Positions 26,270 to 34,844 are shown, counted from the first letter of the stretch. The stretch is 64,000 nucleotides of DNA from Flavobacterium sp. N2820 (GCF_025947285.1 NZ_CP110008.1:2805001-2869000), one strand, 5' to 3'. Notes: generated by a model not told the origin, from the sequence alone. Translations and numbers: made by a program.

Positions 26270-26939
26270 ATTAGATAATCAAATAAGAGAAAAGCTAAAT
26301 GCAAGAGACATTCAGCCTTCTGCTCCAGCCTGGGATCGATTAGATGCTATGCTTGCTGTTTCGGAAGAAAAAAAATCAAAGAAAGGTTATGGTTGGTTTT
26401 TTGTTGCCGCTTCTACGCTACTTTTTTTTGGATTGGGGTTTTTCCTTTTCAATACAAACGAAACACCAAAAATTGATAATTCAAACCCAATTGTAACTAC
26501 TAACAACAACGAAATTGATTCAGTTCAAATAAATAAAATAGATGAATTTTTAGTTAAAACAGAGCAATCTGTTTTGGTTCAGAATGCAGTGAATTATTCA
26601 AAAACTTCAACAAATAAAAACTCAAAAGAGACAAATAAATTGACAAATGAGGAGAATTTAACTAAAGATCATTCATCACCCATCATCCATCATTCATCAC
26701 CAAACACATACAAATACGTTTCTCCAGATGAATTGTTAGCCGAAGCACAAACAGGAGAAAAAGTAATTACTTCGGATAAAAAAATAATTCCCAAAGTTAA
26801 GATGAAAGTTGATGCTAATTCCTTACTAACGACTGTTGAAAAAGAATTAGACGATAATCACAGAGAAACAACTTTAGATAAATTAAATAGAAAATTTCAA
26901 GATGCAAAATCGGCATTAGCCAACAGAAATTACGAATAA
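26256..26939 (+). CDS. Putative anti-sigma factor (single-pass membrane protein)
   Basis: A 227-residue protein overlapping the sigma factor gene by 14 bases. The cytoplasmic N-terminus (LDNQIREKLNARDIQPSAPAWDRLDAML) resembles the sigma-binding segment of Bacteroidota anti-sigma proteins. One membrane helix (about 48-68) follows and a mostly disordered, Asn/Thr/Lys-rich periplasmic part completes the chain. It includes a short His/Ser/Pro run, HHSSP and neighbours, encoded by a CAT/CATC-rich low-complexity stretch at 26670-26702. No zinc-binding ZAS motif is visible. The function is inferred from position and layout. Confidence 0.65.
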   Translation: MAPNKLDNQIREKLNARDIQPSAPAWDRLDAMLAVSEEKKSKKGYGWFFVAASTLLFFGLGFFLFNTNETPKIDNSNPIVTTNNNEIDSVQINKIDEFLVKTEQSVLVQNAVNYSKTSTNKNSKETNKLTNEENLTKDHSSPIIHHSSPNTYKYVSPDELLAEAQTGEKVITSDKKIIPKVKMKVDANSLLTTVEKELDDNHRETTLDKLNRKFQDAKSALANRNYE

Positions 26940-26974
26940 ATTAAAAATCATCATTAATCAAAAATCGAACAGTT

Positions 26975-28090
26975 ATGTACAAAATTATTCTTTACACCGT
27001 TATTATCGTTTTTAGTGTACTCACAAAGGCAGTTGCACAAGAAAAAACATTTGAACAGCAAGCAAAAAGTATTGCTGTAACTATTGAAATGATTACCACT
27101 GAAGAAAAAAATGCTTTGAAAAAAGAAGTTGAAGCGATTGATTCTCAGGTAAAGGAAGGTAAAATTACACCTGAAAAAGCACAAGAATTAAAAACTAAAA
27201 TTGCGCAAGAACGTGCCAATAACATTGAAACTAAAGTAGCAATTGAAGAAGCAAAATTAGCACAATTGGTACAAGATAAAGTAGACGGAAAAATTGTAGA
27301 TATCAGTGAAGAATCGACAAGAGGTGGAACTACAATTATTTTAGGAAGTAATTCTAAAGATTCAATCGGTAAAAATAAAACCGAAATTAACTTTGGTTCA
27401 ATGAAAATCTACAAGGGAGAGAAAGACAAAGCAGAAAGAAGATCAAAAAGAACTACTTCTCAATTTGTTTTCGCATTTGGTTTAAATAATGTGGTTACAG
27501 ATGGCGAAAATTTTGAAGACTCAGATTACAGAGTTTGGGGTTCGCATTTTTATGAGTGGGGAATTACATACAACTCACGAATTTTTAAAAACAACAACTT
27601 GCTACACGCCAAATACGGACTTTCATTAATGTATAACAATCTTCGTCCAACCGATAATCGCTATTTTGTAAAAAATGGAAATCAAACAGATTTGGTTACT
27701 TCAAGTGTAAATTTAGATGAATCGCGTTTTAGAAATGTGTATTTGATAGCTCCATTACATCTAGAATTTGATTTTACGCCTAAAAAACTATCTGCTGATG
27801 GAAGCAAAACATATTTTAGAACGCATCAATCTGTTCGTTTAGGAATTGGTGGTTATGGAGGTGTTCGCATCAAATCAAAACAAATTTTAAAATACGAAGC
27901 AGATGACATTAAAGTAAAAGAAAAACAAAAAGGAGATTTCAATGTTTCTGATTTTACTTATGGTTTAAGTGCTTATGTAGGGTATGGTCAAACCAGCTTA
28001 TATGTTAAATATGATTTAAATCCAATGTTCAAGAACAATAATATAGATCAAAATAACGTTTCATTAGGATTACGCTTTGATTTTAATTAA
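26975..28090 (+). CDS. Outer-membrane beta-barrel-type protein
   Basis: Exported 371-residue protein with a signal peptide cleaved near AVAQE. Residues of about 25-100 are a charged helical, probably coiled-coil region rich in Glu/Lys/Gln. From about 140 the sequence shows alternating strands (QFVFAFGLNNVV, YEWGITYNSRIF, LLHAKYGLSLMYNNL) and ends in NVSLGLRFDFN, with the terminal aromatic-x-aromatic signal typical of outer-membrane barrels. It is third in the sigma/anti-sigma unit and may be a target or sensor of that system. No named family is recognised. Confidence 0.72.
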   Translation: MYKIILYTVIIVFSVLTKAVAQEKTFEQQAKSIAVTIEMITTEEKNALKKEVEAIDSQVKEGKITPEKAQELKTKIAQERANNIETKVAIEEAKLAQLVQDKVDGKIVDISEESTRGGTTIILGSNSKDSIGKNKTEINFGSMKIYKGEKDKAERRSKRTTSQFVFAFGLNNVVTDGENFEDSDYRVWGSHFYEWGITYNSRIFKNNNLLHAKYGLSLMYNNLRPTDNRYFVKNGNQTDLVTSSVNLDESRFRNVYLIAPLHLEFDFTPKKLSADGSKTYFRTHQSVRLGIGGYGGVRIKSKQILKYEADDIKVKEKQKGDFNVSDFTYGLSAYVGYGQTSLYVKYDLNPMFKNNNIDQNNVSLGLRFDFN

Positions 28091-28120
28091 ATTTAGGGTT
28101 AGGTTAAGTTCTCTGTTTGA

Positions 28121-28153
28121 AAAAGCACTTCAGTTATATGGAGTGCTTTTTTT
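28121..28153 (+). terminator. Terminator after the sigma-factor operon
   Basis: AAAGCACT / AGTGCTTT stem with a 12-base loop and a long T-run. It separates this operon from dnaG. Confidence 0.8.
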
Positions 28154-28176
28154 GTTTTTGAGTGTTTTTTATGGAT

Positions 28177-28192
28177 TAACTTTGTAACTTTG
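28177..28192 (+). promoter_or_regulatory. Doubled -7 box before dnaG
   Basis: TAACTTTG occurs twice back to back (28177-28184, 28185-28192). Each copy fits TAnnTTTG. TTG trinucleotides at 28152-28154 and 28158-28160 give spacers of 22 and 24 bases to the two copies respectively. Confidence 0.55.
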
Positions 28193-28207
28193 AATTCGAT
28201 TTTCTAA

Positions 28208-28239
28208 TAGCTGAAAATCTAAATAGCTGAAAATCTAAA
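28208..28239 (+). repeat. Perfect 16-bp tandem duplication in the dnaG leader
   Basis: TAGCTGAAAATCTAAA is present twice without spacer, ending one base before the TTG start of dnaG. It forms most of the untranslated leader. Confidence 0.8.
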
Positions 28240-28240
28240 T

Positions 28241-30217
28241 TTGATATCAAAAGACACCATAGAAAAAGTTTTTGAAACCGCCCGAGTTGAGGAGGTTATT
28301 GGTGATTTTGTACAACTCAAACGTGCAGGAAGTAATTTGAAAGGATTAAGTCCGTTTGTAAATGAGAAATCGCCTTCGTTTATGGTTTCTCCTGTAAAAC
28401 AAATTTGGAAAGATTTTTCTTCTGGAAAAGGAGGAAATGCAGTGACTTTCTTAATGGAACACGAACATTTTACGTATCCAGAAGCAATCAAATATTTAGC
28501 TGTAAAATATAATATTGAAATTGAAGAAACCGTTCAGTCTGATGAAGATGTAGCGCAAGCTAATGAAAAGGAGAGCATGTATTTGGTTTCTGAATTCGCA
28601 CAAAAGTATTTTCATCACACTTTATTAGAAACCGAAGAAGGTAAAGCTATTGGATTATCCTATTTTAAAGAACGAGGGTTTACTTCTGATACAATTAAGA
28701 AATTCGGTTTAGGATATTCGCCAGAAACTTGGGATGCTTTTACAAAAGAAGCGCTTGGAAAAGGCTATAAATTAGACTATTTAGACAAAACCGGACTTTC
28801 TATTGTGAAAGAAGACAAGCAATTTGACCGTTTTAAAGGTCGAGTAATGTTTCCGATTCAAAGTATGAGTGGGCGTGTTTTGGGTTTTGGAGGTCGTATT
28901 TTGACCAATGATAAAAAAGCAGCAAAATACCTGAATTCACCAGAGAGTGATATATACCACAAGAGTAAAGTTTTATACGGAATTTTTCATGCAAAGCAAT
29001 CCATTGCAAAATTGAATAATTGTTTTTTGGTGGAAGGATATACCGATGTAATTCAAATGCACCAAGCGGGAATTGAAAACGTAGTGGCTTCTTCAGGCAC
29101 AGCTTTAACGCCTGATCAAATTCGTTTAATCAATCGCTTAACACCTAATATTACTGTGCTTTTTGATGGAGATGCAGCTGGACTTCGCGCTTCCATTCGT
29201 GGAATTGATTTGATTTTGGAAGCAGGAATGAATGTAAAAGTATGTACGTTTCCTGATGGCGATGATCCAGATAGTTTTGCACGAAAAACATCGTATGAAG
29301 ATTTGTTGTTGTATTTTGAAGAAAATGCTAAAGATTTTATTCAGTTCAAGGCGTCCTTATTGATGCAAGAGGCAAAGAATGATCCGATTAAAAAAGCAGA
29401 TTTAATTCGTGATATGGTCGTGAGTATCTCTAAAATTCCTGACCGAATTAAACGGGAAGTATATATTAAGGAATGTTCTAGAATTATGGATATTTCTGAG
29501 GATGTACTTTTTAATACATTGGCTCAATTAGTTAAAAAAGATTTATCGGAAGCTAATAAACAATATAAAGAAGAGCAAAAAGCATTTGAAGTTGTTAAAA
29601 ATGATATTACTCAGTCTACTTCTAAAGTTGACATACAATATGAATTAGAACATAAAATTATTCAAATTTTATTGTTATATGGAGATAAAGAAGTTGAATT
29701 TGAAGATACTATTTTAGCTCAAAATGAAGAAGGCGAATTAGCTGAGGTAAAAGAGAAAAAAAATTACAAAGTATATCAACGCATTTATTTGAGTTTGCAA
29801 GAGGATGAAGTTGAATTGGCGAACCCTGTTTTTAAAGCGATATATAATCACCTAATTGCCTATTATAACGAAAACGAAGTTTATGAATTAGATAAGTATT
29901 TAATGCATCTTCCAGAAGAATTAGCGCAAGAAGTTACCACTGTTTTGATGAATGAAGAGCGTGAAGTTTTGCACAATTGGGAAGTGCAACAAATTTATGT
30001 AAAGCAAAAAGAAGCTACTATAAGTCAGTATGTAACCGAAACGATTATTACACTTCGGTGGTATTTGGTAAACAATATTATCGATGAATTAAAAAATAAT
30101 TTATCTACTGATGAAGAACCTGATAATAGAGAAACTTTAGAAATGGTTATGGCATATTTGGGCTTGACCCATATTTTTTCTAATAGTTTAGGGAGGGTTT
30201 TGTCAAGATACAATTAA
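28241..30217 (+). CDS. dnaG: DNA primase
   Basis: Makes RNA primers for replication. The 658-residue protein begins MISKDTIEKVFETARVEEVI, as usual, from a TTG codon. The N-terminal domain keeps the zinc-finger framework but has lost all four metal ligands: GLSPFVNEK in place of C-P-F-H, and KDFSSGKGG in place of C-F-G-C. The catalytic core is intact, with VEGYTDVIQMHQAG and FDGDAAG of the TOPRIM fold. A C-terminal helicase-binding region follows. It starts after a doubled promoter box and a 16-bp duplication, and its stop overlaps the convergent NarL-like gene by four bases. Confidence 0.93.
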   Translation: MISKDTIEKVFETARVEEVIGDFVQLKRAGSNLKGLSPFVNEKSPSFMVSPVKQIWKDFSSGKGGNAVTFLMEHEHFTYPEAIKYLAVKYNIEIEETVQSDEDVAQANEKESMYLVSEFAQKYFHHTLLETEEGKAIGLSYFKERGFTSDTIKKFGLGYSPETWDAFTKEALGKGYKLDYLDKTGLSIVKEDKQFDRFKGRVMFPIQSMSGRVLGFGGRILTNDKKAAKYLNSPESDIYHKSKVLYGIFHAKQSIAKLNNCFLVEGYTDVIQMHQAGIENVVASSGTALTPDQIRLINRLTPNITVLFDGDAAGLRASIRGIDLILEAGMNVKVCTFPDGDDPDSFARKTSYEDLLLYFEENAKDFIQFKASLLMQEAKNDPIKKADLIRDMVVSISKIPDRIKREVYIKECSRIMDISEDVLFNTLAQLVKKDLSEANKQYKEEQKAFEVVKNDITQSTSKVDIQYELEHKIIQILLLYGDKEVEFEDTILAQNEEGELAEVKEKKNYKVYQRIYLSLQEDEVELANPVFKAIYNHLIAYYNENEVYELDKYLMHLPEELAQEVTTVLMNEEREVLHNWEVQQIYVKQKEATISQYVTETIITLRWYLVNNIIDELKNNLSTDEEPDNRETLEMVMAYLGLTHIFSNSLGRVLSRYN

Positions 30218-30843
30218 ATCACATCTAAGTCTTTTGCTTTTTTCAATAAATCTACCAAGTTGGTAACATTTAATTTGGCTAAAAGTCTTAATTTATACGT
30301 GCTGATTGTTTTTTCATCTAAACCTAATATCTGAGCAATTTCCTTATTCTTTTTTCCGTCATTTAAATAGCGAAGCACCTCAATTTCTCTAGTAGATAAT
30401 TTTTTAAATAATCGATCTGCTTTTTTTCCTTTGTTTAAAAGAGCAATGTTTTTTTTGATTGATTCACTCAAAACTACTGTGCCTTCAACAACTTTTATTA
30501 GGATGCTTTCTAGTTCTTTTAACTCGGCTTTTTTGGAAACATATGCAGAAACACCAGCTTTAATTGCAATAGGTGCATACATTTGTTCCGAAACTGAGGT
30601 ATACAGAATAATTTTTGTTTCAGGAAAGTCTTTCAATAAACTCTTAATATCTCGAATACTTGATAAGCCATCAAGTTCAATTTCAAGAATTAAAACATCT
30701 ATTTTTTTTGCATTTAATTCACGCAAAAGCGACTCTAAGTTATTAGATTTTGCGACAATTTCGATTTTTGAATTTCCTTGAAAATAGGATTGAATTCCAC
30801 TGGTTACAATTGGAAAACTATCTGCGATACATACTCTTGTCAT
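30214..30843 (-). CDS. NarL/LuxR-type regulator with an atypical receiver domain
   Basis: A 209-residue transcription regulator. The receiver domain (about 2-120) is changed at key sites: the phospho-acceptor is Glu54 (LILEIELDG) instead of Asp, and the acidic pair reads Asp-Ser (IADSFP). The switch Ser/Thr (YTS) and Lys (VSKK) remain. The C-terminal LuxR helix-turn-helix (about 142-205) is normal: LSTREIEVLRYLNDGKKNKEIAQ and DEKTISTYKLRLLAKL. The start at 30843 (MTRVCIAD) is preferred to an upstream in-frame codon because the receiver fold begins there. The Glu mimics a phosphate group, so activity may not need a kinase. Confidence 0.87.
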   Translation of the reverse strand: MTRVCIADSFPIVTSGIQSYFQGNSKIEIVAKSNNLESLLRELNAKKIDVLILEIELDGLSSIRDIKSLLKDFPETKIILYTSVSEQMYAPIAIKAGVSAYVSKKAELKELESILIKVVEGTVVLSESIKKNIALLNKGKKADRLFKKLSTREIEVLRYLNDGKKNKEIAQILGLDEKTISTYKLRLLAKLNVTNLVDLLKKAKDLDVI

Positions 30844-30879
30844 AATTGAAAAAATTATATGAAATAAATATAAATTATT

Positions 30880-30887
30880 CAAAGTTA
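30880..30887 (-). promoter_or_regulatory. Promoter -7 box of the NarL-like gene
   Basis: TAACTTTG on the minus strand, 36 bases before the ATG at 30843. It overlaps the upstream in-frame start codon region, supporting the shorter start. Confidence 0.5.
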
Positions 30888-30913
30888 ATCAAAAAAAAGA
30901 AGTAAATTATTAA

Positions 30914-31732
30914 TTATTTAATATATTTCTTTAGATTATAAGGAATTTCGCACACAGGAATTGGGTTCATTTTGTGTTGATTTATAGTATTTAATCGTTT
31001 GTAAATTGAAAAAACAATTGCTTCTCTTCCAGAAAAATCTTCTGCTTTTTTGCCTTTTTCCATTTGTAACATAGCCCATTCCAACTCATCATAATTAGCA
31101 CCTATTTGATCTTCATCGCTTCTGTCATCGCCAAATAAACCGTCGGTAGGTTTTGCTTTTAAAATACTTTCAGGAACTTTTAAAAAAGTGGCTAGTTCTC
31201 GCACTTCACTTTTCATTAAATCAGCTATTGGACTAATATCTACGCCACCGTCGCCATATTTTGTAAAAAATCCTACACCAAAATCTTCTACTTTATTTCC
31301 GGTTCCTGCAACTAAAAATCCGTGTAGCCCTGCAAAATAATATAAAGTTGTCATCCGTAAACGCGCACGTGTATTGGCTAAAGATAAATTTAAAACGGCT
31401 TCGTTTTCTGAAGATGGAACTTGATTTTTAAACGTTTCAAAAATTGGAGTCAAATCCGCTCTTTCGTTAAAAACATTCGGAAAACGATTTTTTAACTGGT
31501 CAATATGTTCGTTAGCTCTATTTACATGACTAGGCGCTTGATGAATTGGCATCTCCACACATAATGTAGGTAAACCTGTTTGCGCGCAAAGTGTTGAGGT
31601 TAGTGCGCTATCAATTCCGCCTGAAATTCCCACAACAAAACCCTTTACTTTTGCGTTAGTAGCATAGTCAAGTAACCATTTTACAATATGTTGATTTATT
31701 TTTTCGGACTGAAATGTAGAAGAATTTGTCAT
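30914..31732 (-). CDS. nadE: NAD synthetase (ammonia-dependent type)
   Basis: Amidates deamido-NAD to NAD in the last step of NAD synthesis. The 272-residue protein has the pyrophosphatase P-loop GISGGIDSALTS. It also has GTGNKVEDFGVGFFTKYGDG for substrate and ammonia binding and lacks a glutaminase domain, so it is the ammonia-type enzyme. The start at 31732 (MTNSSTFQ) gives the normal family opening. The gene is divergent from gldB-gldC, a layout I recall from other flavobacteria. Confidence 0.93.
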   Translation of the reverse strand: MTNSSTFQSEKINQHIVKWLLDYATNAKVKGFVVGISGGIDSALTSTLCAQTGLPTLCVEMPIHQAPSHVNRANEHIDQLKNRFPNVFNERADLTPIFETFKNQVPSSENEAVLNLSLANTRARLRMTTLYYFAGLHGFLVAGTGNKVEDFGVGFFTKYGDGGVDISPIADLMKSEVRELATFLKVPESILKAKPTDGLFGDDRSDEDQIGANYDELEWAMLQMEKGKKAEDFSGREAIVFSIYKRLNTINQHKMNPIPVCEIPYNLKKYIK

Positions 31733-31763
31733 TTTTTTATGAAAATTTATGAGTCGATAACTG

Positions 31764-31771
31764 TATATTTG
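31764..31771 (+). promoter_or_regulatory. Promoter -7 box of gldB-gldC
   Basis: TATATTTG matching TAnnTTTG, 41 bases before the gldB ATG. No convincing -33 TTG at the usual distance. Confidence 0.55.
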
Positions 31772-31812
31772 CAACCAATTTTATTTTGATAAAAATATAA
31801 AAAATACCTCAA

Positions 31813-32775
31813 ATGAAGCAATTTTTAACCATACTTATTGCAGTTTCTTTGTTTTCATGTAAAGATGAAAGTAAAGTAGAAGAAGCAGTAGCGCAAATTC
31901 CTGTAGAATTTAAAGTTGAACGCTTTGATCAAGTTTTTTGGACTTCAAAACCTGAAGATTTGCAAAAGGTAAAAGCGCAATATCCCTATTTTTTTCCTGC
32001 TAATATTCCAGATTCAACATTAATCAATAAATTAAAAAATCCTTTATTGAAAGAACTTTATAAAGAAGTTCAAATGAAATATCCAAACCTAGGGAAAATT
32101 GAAAATGATATGGAAAAATTGTTTGCACATGTGCAATATTATTTTCCAAAATACAAAACGCCTCGTGTAATAACCTTAATTAATGAAGTAGATACAGATG
32201 GACGAGTTTTTTATGTAGATACATTGGCTTTGGTTTCGCTAGATTGTTATTTAGGGAAAGACCATCGTTTTTATGTTGATTTTCCTGAATTTAAGAAGTT
32301 TGAATTCGAAGAAAATCAGATTTTACCCAATTTAGTTTCTAGTTTTTGTTATGGAAAAATTGCAACTCCAACTGATCGAACATTACTTTCTGCAATGATT
32401 TACTACGGTAAAGAATTGTACATGAAAGATAAATTAATCCCAGAATATTCTGATGCAGATAAAATGGGATACACCGATTTGCAACTGAAATTTTGTCAAG
32501 AAAACGAATATTATATGTGGAGTAATTTAGTGGAAAATAAATTATTATACGATTCCAATCCAAAAAACGAACAACGTTTTATAAATCCGGCTCCATTTTC
32601 AAAATTTTATTTAGAAATTGATAATCAAATTCCAGGAAGAGTTGGACAATGGCTTGGTTGGCAAATCGTTAGAAGTTATATGGAAAACAATGAAGACGTT
32701 ACTTTACAAGAATTATTAGAAATGGATGCAAAAACCATCTTCGAAAATTCAAAATACAAACCAAAAAAACAATAA
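31813..32775 (+). CDS. gldB: Gliding motility lipoprotein GldB
   Basis: Cell-envelope lipoprotein needed for gliding and type IX secretion in Flavobacterium johnsoniae. The 320-residue protein has a lipoprotein signal with lipobox LFSC followed by KDES, then the typical opening PVEFKVERFDQVFW. The family motifs FFPANIPDS, GRVFYVDTLALVSLDCYLGKDHRFY and PGRVGQWLGWQIVRSYMENN are all visible. It is followed seven bases later by gldC, as in known gliding bacteria. The molecular role of GldB is not well established. Confidence 0.93.
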   Translation: MKQFLTILIAVSLFSCKDESKVEEAVAQIPVEFKVERFDQVFWTSKPEDLQKVKAQYPYFFPANIPDSTLINKLKNPLLKELYKEVQMKYPNLGKIENDMEKLFAHVQYYFPKYKTPRVITLINEVDTDGRVFYVDTLALVSLDCYLGKDHRFYVDFPEFKKFEFEENQILPNLVSSFCYGKIATPTDRTLLSAMIYYGKELYMKDKLIPEYSDADKMGYTDLQLKFCQENEYYMWSNLVENKLLYDSNPKNEQRFINPAPFSKFYLEIDNQIPGRVGQWLGWQIVRSYMENNEDVTLQELLEMDAKTIFENSKYKPKKQ

Positions 32776-32782
32776 CACAAAA

Positions 32783-33112
32783 ATGAAATCATCAGATATA
32801 AAAATTACAGTAGGTTTAGACGAAAACAATGTCCCAGATAAATTATTGTGGACGGCACAAGACGGTGGAATTGAGCAAGAAGAAGCGAAAGCTTTATTGT
32901 TATCAGTTTGGGATAGCAAAGCCAAAGAAACACTTCGTATCGATTTATGGACAAAGGATATGCCAGTAGATGAAATGAAGCAGTTTTTTCATCAAACATT
33001 AGTTGCAATGGCAGATACGTTTCAAAGGGCTACAGCCGATGAAAAAATGTCGGATACCATGCGCGATTTCTGTGATTACTTTGCCGAAAAAATGGAACTA
33101 AAAGCAGAATAA
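32783..33112 (+). CDS. gldC: Gliding motility protein GldC
   Basis: Small soluble protein of 109 residues found next to gldB in gliding flavobacteria; loss causes a partial motility defect in F. johnsoniae. The start at 32783 (MKSSDIKITVGLDENNVPDK) gives the normal family opening, whereas an upstream in-frame start would overlap gldB. The conserved stretch LRIDLWTKDMPVDEMKQFF is present. A terminator follows, so gldB-gldC is a two-gene operon. Confidence 0.92.
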   Translation: MKSSDIKITVGLDENNVPDKLLWTAQDGGIEQEEAKALLLSVWDSKAKETLRIDLWTKDMPVDEMKQFFHQTLVAMADTFQRATADEKMSDTMRDFCDYFAEKMELKAE

Positions 33113-33119
33113 CAAAAAA

Positions 33120-33148
33120 GCCACTAACGTTTAATTAGTGGCTTTTTT
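33120..33148. terminator. Terminator between gldC and engB
   Basis: Perfect 8-bp stem GCCACTAA / TTAGTGGC with a seven-base loop and T6; an A-run on the other side lets it serve convergent engB as well. Confidence 0.9.
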
Positions 33149-33163
33149 ATTTGTTTTCTGTTT

Positions 33164-33784
33164 TTAAGCAAATCCATCATTCTTAAAAATATCTTCATTA
33201 ATTTGATTGATGTATTCTAAAATCCCTTCTCTTCCAATGGCTTCTAATGAGGAAGTTACAAAATAAGGAGGCATCTCGGCCCAATCGCCAGCGAGTAGCT
33301 GCTTTTTATAAGCTTCGACATGGTTATTGACTTTGTTTTTTCCTAATTTATCTGATTTGGTAAAAATAATTGCAAACGGAATTTCGCTTTCGCCTAAATA
33401 TTCCATGAATTCCAAATCAATTTTTTGAGCTTCTAATCGGATGTCAATCAAAACAAAGGCACAAACCAATTGTTCTCTTTGCTCAAAATAATCCATAATA
33501 AATTGTTGAAAAACCGCTTTGGTTTTCTTAGAAACTCGCGCATAACCATAACCTGGTAAATCCACTAAAAACCAATTGCTATTGATTTTAAAGTGATTGA
33601 TTAACTGAGTTTTCCCTGGTTTTGATGACGTTTTTGCCAAATTTTTATGATTCGTCAACATGTTAATCAAAGATGATTTTCCCACATTGGAACGACCAAT
33701 AAAAGCGTATTCAGGTAAACGTTCTTTTGGACATTTATCTACTTCTGAATTGCTAATTACGAATTCGGCGGTATTAATTTTCAT
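33164..33784 (-). CDS. engB: Ribosome biogenesis GTP-binding protein EngB/YsxC
   Basis: Essential small GTPase for large-subunit assembly. The 206-residue protein has G1 GRSNVGKSSLI, the G2 switch threonine region (KPGKTQLINHF), G3 DLPGYGYA and G4 TKSDK. All are intact and the length is normal. It lies 36 bases downstream of the alpha/beta hydrolase gene with a hairpin terminator between, so it probably has its own promoter, which was not recognised. Confidence 0.93.
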   Translation of the reverse strand: MKINTAEFVISNSEVDKCPKERLPEYAFIGRSNVGKSSLINMLTNHKNLAKTSSKPGKTQLINHFKINSNWFLVDLPGYGYARVSKKTKAVFQQFIMDYFEQREQLVCAFVLIDIRLEAQKIDLEFMEYLGESEIPFAIIFTKSDKLGKNKVNNHVEAYKKQLLAGDWAEMPPYFVTSSLEAIGREGILEYINQINEDIFKNDGFA

Positions 33785-33800
33785 AGGCTATAAAATAAAA

Positions 33801-33817
33801 TTCCCCAAAAAGGGGAA
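33801..33817 (-). terminator. Hairpin after the alpha/beta hydrolase gene
   Basis: TTCCCC / GGGGAA stem with a five-base loop. On the minus strand it is followed by a T-rich stretch and closes the hydrolase transcript just before engB. Confidence 0.65.
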
Positions 33818-33820
33818 CTA

Positions 33821-34576
33821 TTATAAATTCTTCTTTTGTAACCAATCAAACAGAATTTGATTGAATGCTTCTGGATGCTCCATCATGGCAGCGTGCCCAC
33901 ATTTGTCAATCCAAAATAACTCTGAATTTGGTAATAATTTATCAAATTCTTCGGCTACATTTGGAGGTGTTACTTTGTCATTTCTACCCCAAATAATACA
34001 CGTAGGTGTAGTCATTTTTGGTAAATCTTTTGCCATATTATGACGAATAGCACTCTTTGCAATGGTTAAAGTTTTAATCAACTTAATTCTATCGTTAACG
34101 GTTGCAAAAACTTCATCAACAATTTCTTTTGTTGCTATTTCTGGATTATAAAAAACGTCTTCGGCTTTCTTTTTAATGTATTCATAATCACCACGTTTTG
34201 GATAACTTTCACCCATTCCGCTTTCATATAAACCTGAGCTTCCTGTAATTACTAATGCTTTTACAAGTTCAGGATACATTTTAGTAAAATACAATCCAAT
34301 GTGTCCGCCTAACGAATTTCCTACAAGAATTACTTGGTCAAATCCTTTATGAGCCACGAAATCTTTGACAAATTTTGAAAAAGCTTTAACATTGGTTTTT
34401 AGAATGTTTTGCGTGTAAATCGGTAATTCTGGAATCACCACTTTGTATCCTTTAGGAGGAAAAAAATTAGCCACACCATCAAAATTACTTAGTCCGCCCA
34501 TTAAACCATGAAGAATGATTATTGGGGTTCCTTCGCCAGCTTCAAAATAGGTGTATTTTTTTTCTTTTCTTAACAT
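33821..34576 (-). CDS. Alpha/beta hydrolase
   Basis: Soluble hydrolase of about 251 residues. HGLMGG supplies the oxyanion region, GNSLGG the nucleophile elbow (Ser near residue 97), the acid is likely Asp in WGRNDKVTPP, and the catalytic His is in CGHAAMMEHPE. The set is complete. The start at 34576 (ATG) is preferred over a GTG three codons earlier. Substrate unknown; related proteins are often labelled hydrolases without proof. Confidence 0.86.
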   Translation of the reverse strand: MLRKEKKYTYFEAGEGTPIIILHGLMGGLSNFDGVANFFPPKGYKVVIPELPIYTQNILKTNVKAFSKFVKDFVAHKGFDQVILVGNSLGGHIGLYFTKMYPELVKALVITGSSGLYESGMGESYPKRGDYEYIKKKAEDVFYNPEIATKEIVDEVFATVNDRIKLIKTLTIAKSAIRHNMAKDLPKMTTPTCIIWGRNDKVTPPNVAEEFDKLLPNSELFWIDKCGHAAMMEHPEAFNQILFDWLQKKNL

Positions 34577-34844
34577 AAATTCCACTTAAGGTATTAGTTC
34601 TAATGATTGACAAATATACTATTTTATTGAAGAAAGTAAAGAAAAATTTAACAGAGATATTTTTAAACTTTTACAGCTTCTAAAATGTTAGTTATCAACA
34701 ATTTTCAAGCTTTTTATTCAAGAAATGGCCAATTTTTTTTGGTTTGTTTTTCTAGAACAATTCTTCTAAAATCTTTGTTTTTGCAAATAAACTTTTGTTA
34801 AAAGTGGGAATTTTAGTTTTTACATCCAAAAACTTATTAACAAA
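34577..34844. other. AT-rich non-coding stretch before the mraZ operator
   Basis: No gene of credible length was seen. It separates the minus-strand hydrolase gene from the dcw cluster. A lone GTGGG at 34804-34808, 41 bases before the GTGGTA repeats, could be an extra MraZ contact. No hairpin terminator or RNA gene was recognised. Confidence 0.5.

Noticed and set aside
28340..28450. dnaG as a pseudogene because of the lost zinc ligands
   Set aside because: The rest of the protein is full length with intact TOPRIM motifs, and the replaced ligands sit in a well-kept framework.
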